Positions 4,054 to 5,922 of a DNA stretch of 5,922 bases are shown piece by piece (position 1 is the stretch's first letter; each line of letters starts with the position of its first letter). A model generated the notes under the pieces. That model saw only the letters and a list, made by a program, of their open reading frames with translations. It had not been told where the DNA came from and searched no databases. The stretch comes from Candidatus Krumholzibacteriia bacterium. Lineage in GTDB: Bacteria; Krumholzibacteriota; Krumholzibacteriia; LZORAL124-64-63. The stretch is from NCBI GenBank assembly GCA_028718575.1, contig JAQULN010000204.1:1-5922 (forward strand), read 5' to 3'. The position numbers and the translations under genes were made by a program.

Positions 4054-5820
4054 TCACCGCACCAGAACCAACCGCCCGACCGCGCTTGTTCCGCCGCTGC
4101 GCAGCAGGCTGAAGTATACCCCCGCTGCCACGTCGCGACCCTGCTGATCCCGTCCGTCCCAGTTCACGCTATAGAGCCCGGGCGCCTGCGCAGGCTCGTC
4201 CACGAGCCTGCGCACAAAGCGTCCCGCGGCATCGAAGATGCGCAGGCTGACCGCGCTCGTGGCCGCCAACTCGTACGCAAGGGTGGTGCGTGGGTTGAAC
4301 GGGTTGGGCGCGTTGGGTAACAGGCGCGGGAGCCTTGCCGCGGCGAGCGGCACCGCGGTGACGGGCGCGCAGGCCGCCTCGGCGTCGACACGCCCGTGGC
4401 CGTAGACGTTGTTGGGCACAGCGTCGCCGTCGCCGCACTCGTCGCTCACAAGCGAGGCGGCCGTGGCGTTCAAACGGTCCTCGATGGCGTCCGGGTTGCC
4501 GGCCAGTGCGGGATCGGCGGTCACCGCCAACGCCACGACGCCCGCGACATGAGCGACCGCCATGGCGGTGCCGCTCCAGTAGGCGTAGTCGCCGTCCGGC
4601 AGGCTCGAGAGGATATTTACTCCTGGAGCGGTGAGGTCGGGCTTGACGAGCGTGCCCTGCGGCGAGGACACGGGGCCGCGGCTCGTAAACGGCGCGATCA
4701 CGTCGCCCACTCCGGTTGCGCCGACGGTGTAGGCCTCGTCGTAGCAGGCCGGCGTGTCCACGATGCTGCCGCAGCCGGGCCCGTCGTTGCCGCCCGTCGC
4801 GACGACCACGATACCGGCGGCCCGGACCGCCGCGATCGCCGGCCACAGCGTCGCCCACGCGCAACCCATCGCGGGCGGGCATTGCCACGCGGTCGTGATC
4901 ACATCCGGCGCGCGGTCGGGATCGCCGGCGCCGCCGCCGACCGGCGTCGGCGCGAGCATCCACTCGAACCCCTCATAGAGCATCGACGGCGAACTCCAGC
5001 CGCCGGCGATGCAGCGGCAGGCGATCCAGCGCGCGCCCGGGGCGACGCCGATCGCCATGCCCTGGCCGTCGTCGCCGACGACCGTGCCGAGGATATGGGT
5101 GCCGTGTCCATTGTCGTCGCAGGGTACCGGCGAATCGCTGCCGCAGACGCCGCCGCCGGTGTGCGCGGCGTCGTGCCAGTTGTAGTCGTGATCCGCGGCG
5201 GCCCCGTTCCACCCGCGGTACTGGTTGCGCAGCGCCGGATGCTCCCAGTCGCAGCCCGTGTCGAGGATCCCGACAACGCAGCTTTGACCCGTGTTGCCGG
5301 TCGTCCAGACCTGCGGCGCGCCGATCTGGTCCAGGTTCCACGGCAAATCGCGGGCGCCGGCGGCCGGTGCGACAAACGGGAGCGCCGTTTCCGGCGGCGC
5401 CAGCGGCGTGAGCGGATCGAGCGCGATGCGCGCGACGTCCGCGCGCGCGGCGAGCTGCGCCAGAAGGGCAGCGTCGGCCTGCGGCACCGCGAACGCGTTG
5501 ACAACCCAGAATGCGCGATAAGGAGCGCCAGCAGCGTCGAGCGCATCGCGCAGGCCGGGCTGCGTGCGTTCGGCCACCTCGCGCAGCGCGTCGTAAACGG
5601 CGCGGCCGCGGGTCCGGCGATCGGCGAGGTCTCGCGCCCGACCCAGGTCCGCCTGCTCGGCCAGGTACACGATCACGTCGGCCGTGGCAGCCTGCGCCAC
5701 AGTGAGAGCCTGCGGGTCGATCTTCGCGCACCAAGCGTCCGCCGCTTCGGCAAGCGCGTTCGCGAGAACGGTCGTGAGAACAAGGACAAGAACGGAGATG
5801 CCGGCCGGGCGATGGCGCAT
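4054..5820 (-). CDS. Secreted S8 subtilase-fold protein with FlgD/T9SS-like C-terminus; nucleophile Ser replaced by Ala
   Basis: This 588-aa protein has a signal peptide (about 1-26) and an inhibitor-I9-like propeptide (about 47-137). The S8 domain (about 160-485) resembles the bacillopeptidase F branch, with DLPWNLDQIGAPQVW leading in. Asp187 (GILDTG), His239 (DNGHGTH) and oxyanion Asn345 (GGNDG) are present. The usual GTSMAxPHVAG motif reads GTAMAVAHVAG (417-427): residue 419 is Ala (codon GCC, 4564-4566) in place of the nucleophile Ser, and the motif Pro is also Ala. The substrate-binding 'NxSWG' motif reads TTAWQ (309-313). Thirteen cysteines fit an extracytoplasmic protein. Residues 500-588 (NAPNPFNP to GVYF to LVLVR) form a FlgD-like/type IX-type C-terminal domain, thought to direct or anchor secreted proteins. 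The start ATG at 5818-5820 has GGAGG 8 nt upstream. It converges with the sugar transferase, 18 bp apart. The fold is secure; peptidase activity is doubtful. Confidence 0.92.
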   Translation of the reverse strand: MRHRPAGISVLVLVLTTVLANALAEAADAWCAKIDPQALTVAQAATADVIVYLAEQADLGRARDLADRRTRGRAVYDALREVAERTQPGLRDALDAAGAPYRAFWVVNAFAVPQADAALLAQLAARADVARIALDPLTPLAPPETALPFVAPAAGARDLPWNLDQIGAPQVWTTGNTGQSCVVGILDTGCDWEHPALRNQYRGWNGAAADHDYNWHDAAHTGGGVCGSDSPVPCDDNGHGTHILGTVVGDDGQGMAIGVAPGARWIACRCIAGGWSSPSMLYEGFEWMLAPTPVGGGAGDPDRAPDVITTAWQCPPAMGCAWATLWPAIAAVRAAGIVVVATGGNDGPGCGSIVDTPACYDEAYTVGATGVGDVIAPFTSRGPVSSPQGTLVKPDLTAPGVNILSSLPDGDYAYWSGTAMAVAHVAGVVALAVTADPALAGNPDAIEDRLNATAASLVSDECGDGDAVPNNVYGHGRVDAEAACAPVTAVPLAAARLPRLLPNAPNPFNPRTTLAYELAATSAVSLRIFDAAGRFVRRLVDEPAQAPGLYSVNWDGRDQQGRDVAAGVYFSLLRSGGTSAVGRLVLVR

Positions 5821-5828
5821 GGCGCGAG

Positions 5829-5857
5829 CCTCCGTGGTTGGTGGTTGGAAAATTATA
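5829..5857 (-). promoter_or_regulatory. RBS and AT-rich -10-like element of the S8 gene
   Basis: GGAGG (plus 5829-5833) is 8 nt from the ATG. A TATAAT hexamer on the minus strand (plus 5852-5857) would start transcription about 25 nt before the ATG. At 17-bp spacing the -35 is TCATTC, a poor match, so this promoter may be weak or need an activator. A TTGACA lies only 6 bp from the TATAAT and cannot be its -35. Confidence 0.4.
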
Positions 5858-5862
5858 CTACA

Positions 5863-5891
5863 TTGTCAAGTATTGAATGACACGATATAAT
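5863..5891 (+). promoter_or_regulatory. Near-consensus sigma-70 promoter reading rightward out of the window
   Basis: TTGTCA (5863-5868), a 17-bp spacer, and a perfect TATAAT (5886-5891) form the best promoter in the window. It is divergent from the S8 gene. The predicted start is near 5898, and an ATG follows at 5900-5902 (open to the window edge, only 7 codons seen), so a nearly leaderless gene is possible. The gene driven lies outside the window. Confidence 0.6.
5864..5882. promoter_or_regulatory. TGTCA-N9-TGACA inverted repeat overlapping the divergent promoters (possible operator)
   Basis: TGTCA (5864-5868) and TGACA (5878-5882) are perfect inverted half-sites with a 9-bp AT-rich spacer, 14 bp centre to centre. 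They cover the -35 and most of the spacer of the rightward promoter and the -35 region of the leftward one. This is the expected place for a repressor or a shared regulator. No regulator can be named. Confidence 0.35.
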
Positions 5892-5922
5892 CAATTCCGA
5901 TGTGCACGGCGGGTTGTGAGGG

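Noticed and set aside
5852..5869. TTGACA followed by TATAAT on the minus strand as a promoter
   Set aside because: The hexamers are only 6 bp apart, not 16-18.
4396..5880. A 494-codon open frame on the plus strand opposite the S8 gene
   Set aside because: It is antisense to a strongly recognised subtilase and its translation is Arg/Ala/Val/Gly-rich low-complexity sequence with no domain; such frames are common in GC-rich DNA.

Overview
The window is a GC-rich bacterial chromosome segment with about six genes on both strands. No RNA gene, insertion sequence, CRISPR array or integration signature was seen. Three features point loosely to an FCB-group or related candidate-phylum bacterium (Eisenbacteria or Krumholzibacteriota type): a DUF5916-type outer-membrane beta-barrel C-terminus, a secreted subtilase with a FlgD-like/type IX-like C-terminal domain ('NPFNP' start, 'GVYF' near the end), and strong Shine-Dalgarno sites. 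This placement is an inference from family distribution, not a phylogenetic result.

Layout from left to right. Positions 1-254 (+) hold the last 83 codons of a DUF5916-like protein. It converges on a SIMPL/DUF541 envelope protein (272-994, -) across a 17-bp gap that carries a short imperfect tandem repeat and a bulged hairpin. Upstream of the SIMPL gene is a 191-bp gap (995-1185) with two perfect GC-rich stem-loops. Then comes a 296-aa protein (1186-2076, -) made only of the winged-helix half of the selenocysteine elongation factor SelB, without the GTPase half. It has an excellent ribosome-binding site and a roughly 257-bp leader region with a possible promoter, stem-loop and 13-codon leader ORF. 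Next is a 194-aa TPR protein (2334-2918, -), divergent across a 343-bp gap from a polyprenyl-phosphate sugar-1-phosphate transferase (3262-4035, +). That gene converges, 18 bp apart, on a 588-aa secreted S8 subtilase-fold protein (4054-5820, -). The right edge (about 5850-5892) is an AT-rich divergent promoter region with a near-consensus sigma-70 promoter firing out of the window and a TGTCA-N9-TGACA inverted repeat.

The genes do not form one obvious operon or pathway. Most relate to the cell envelope or secretion: barrel, SIMPL protein, sugar transferase, secreted subtilase.

Two items stand out. The subtilase-fold protein keeps its Asp, His and oxyanion Asn, but the nucleophile serine of the GTSMA motif is alanine (GTAMA), and nearby substrate-binding motifs are also altered, so it may be a catalytically dead pseudo-peptidase. 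The SelB-like protein has all four winged helices but no EF-Tu-like domains, and no trace of them is in frame upstream, so it looks like a standalone nucleic-acid-binding protein rather than a broken selB.
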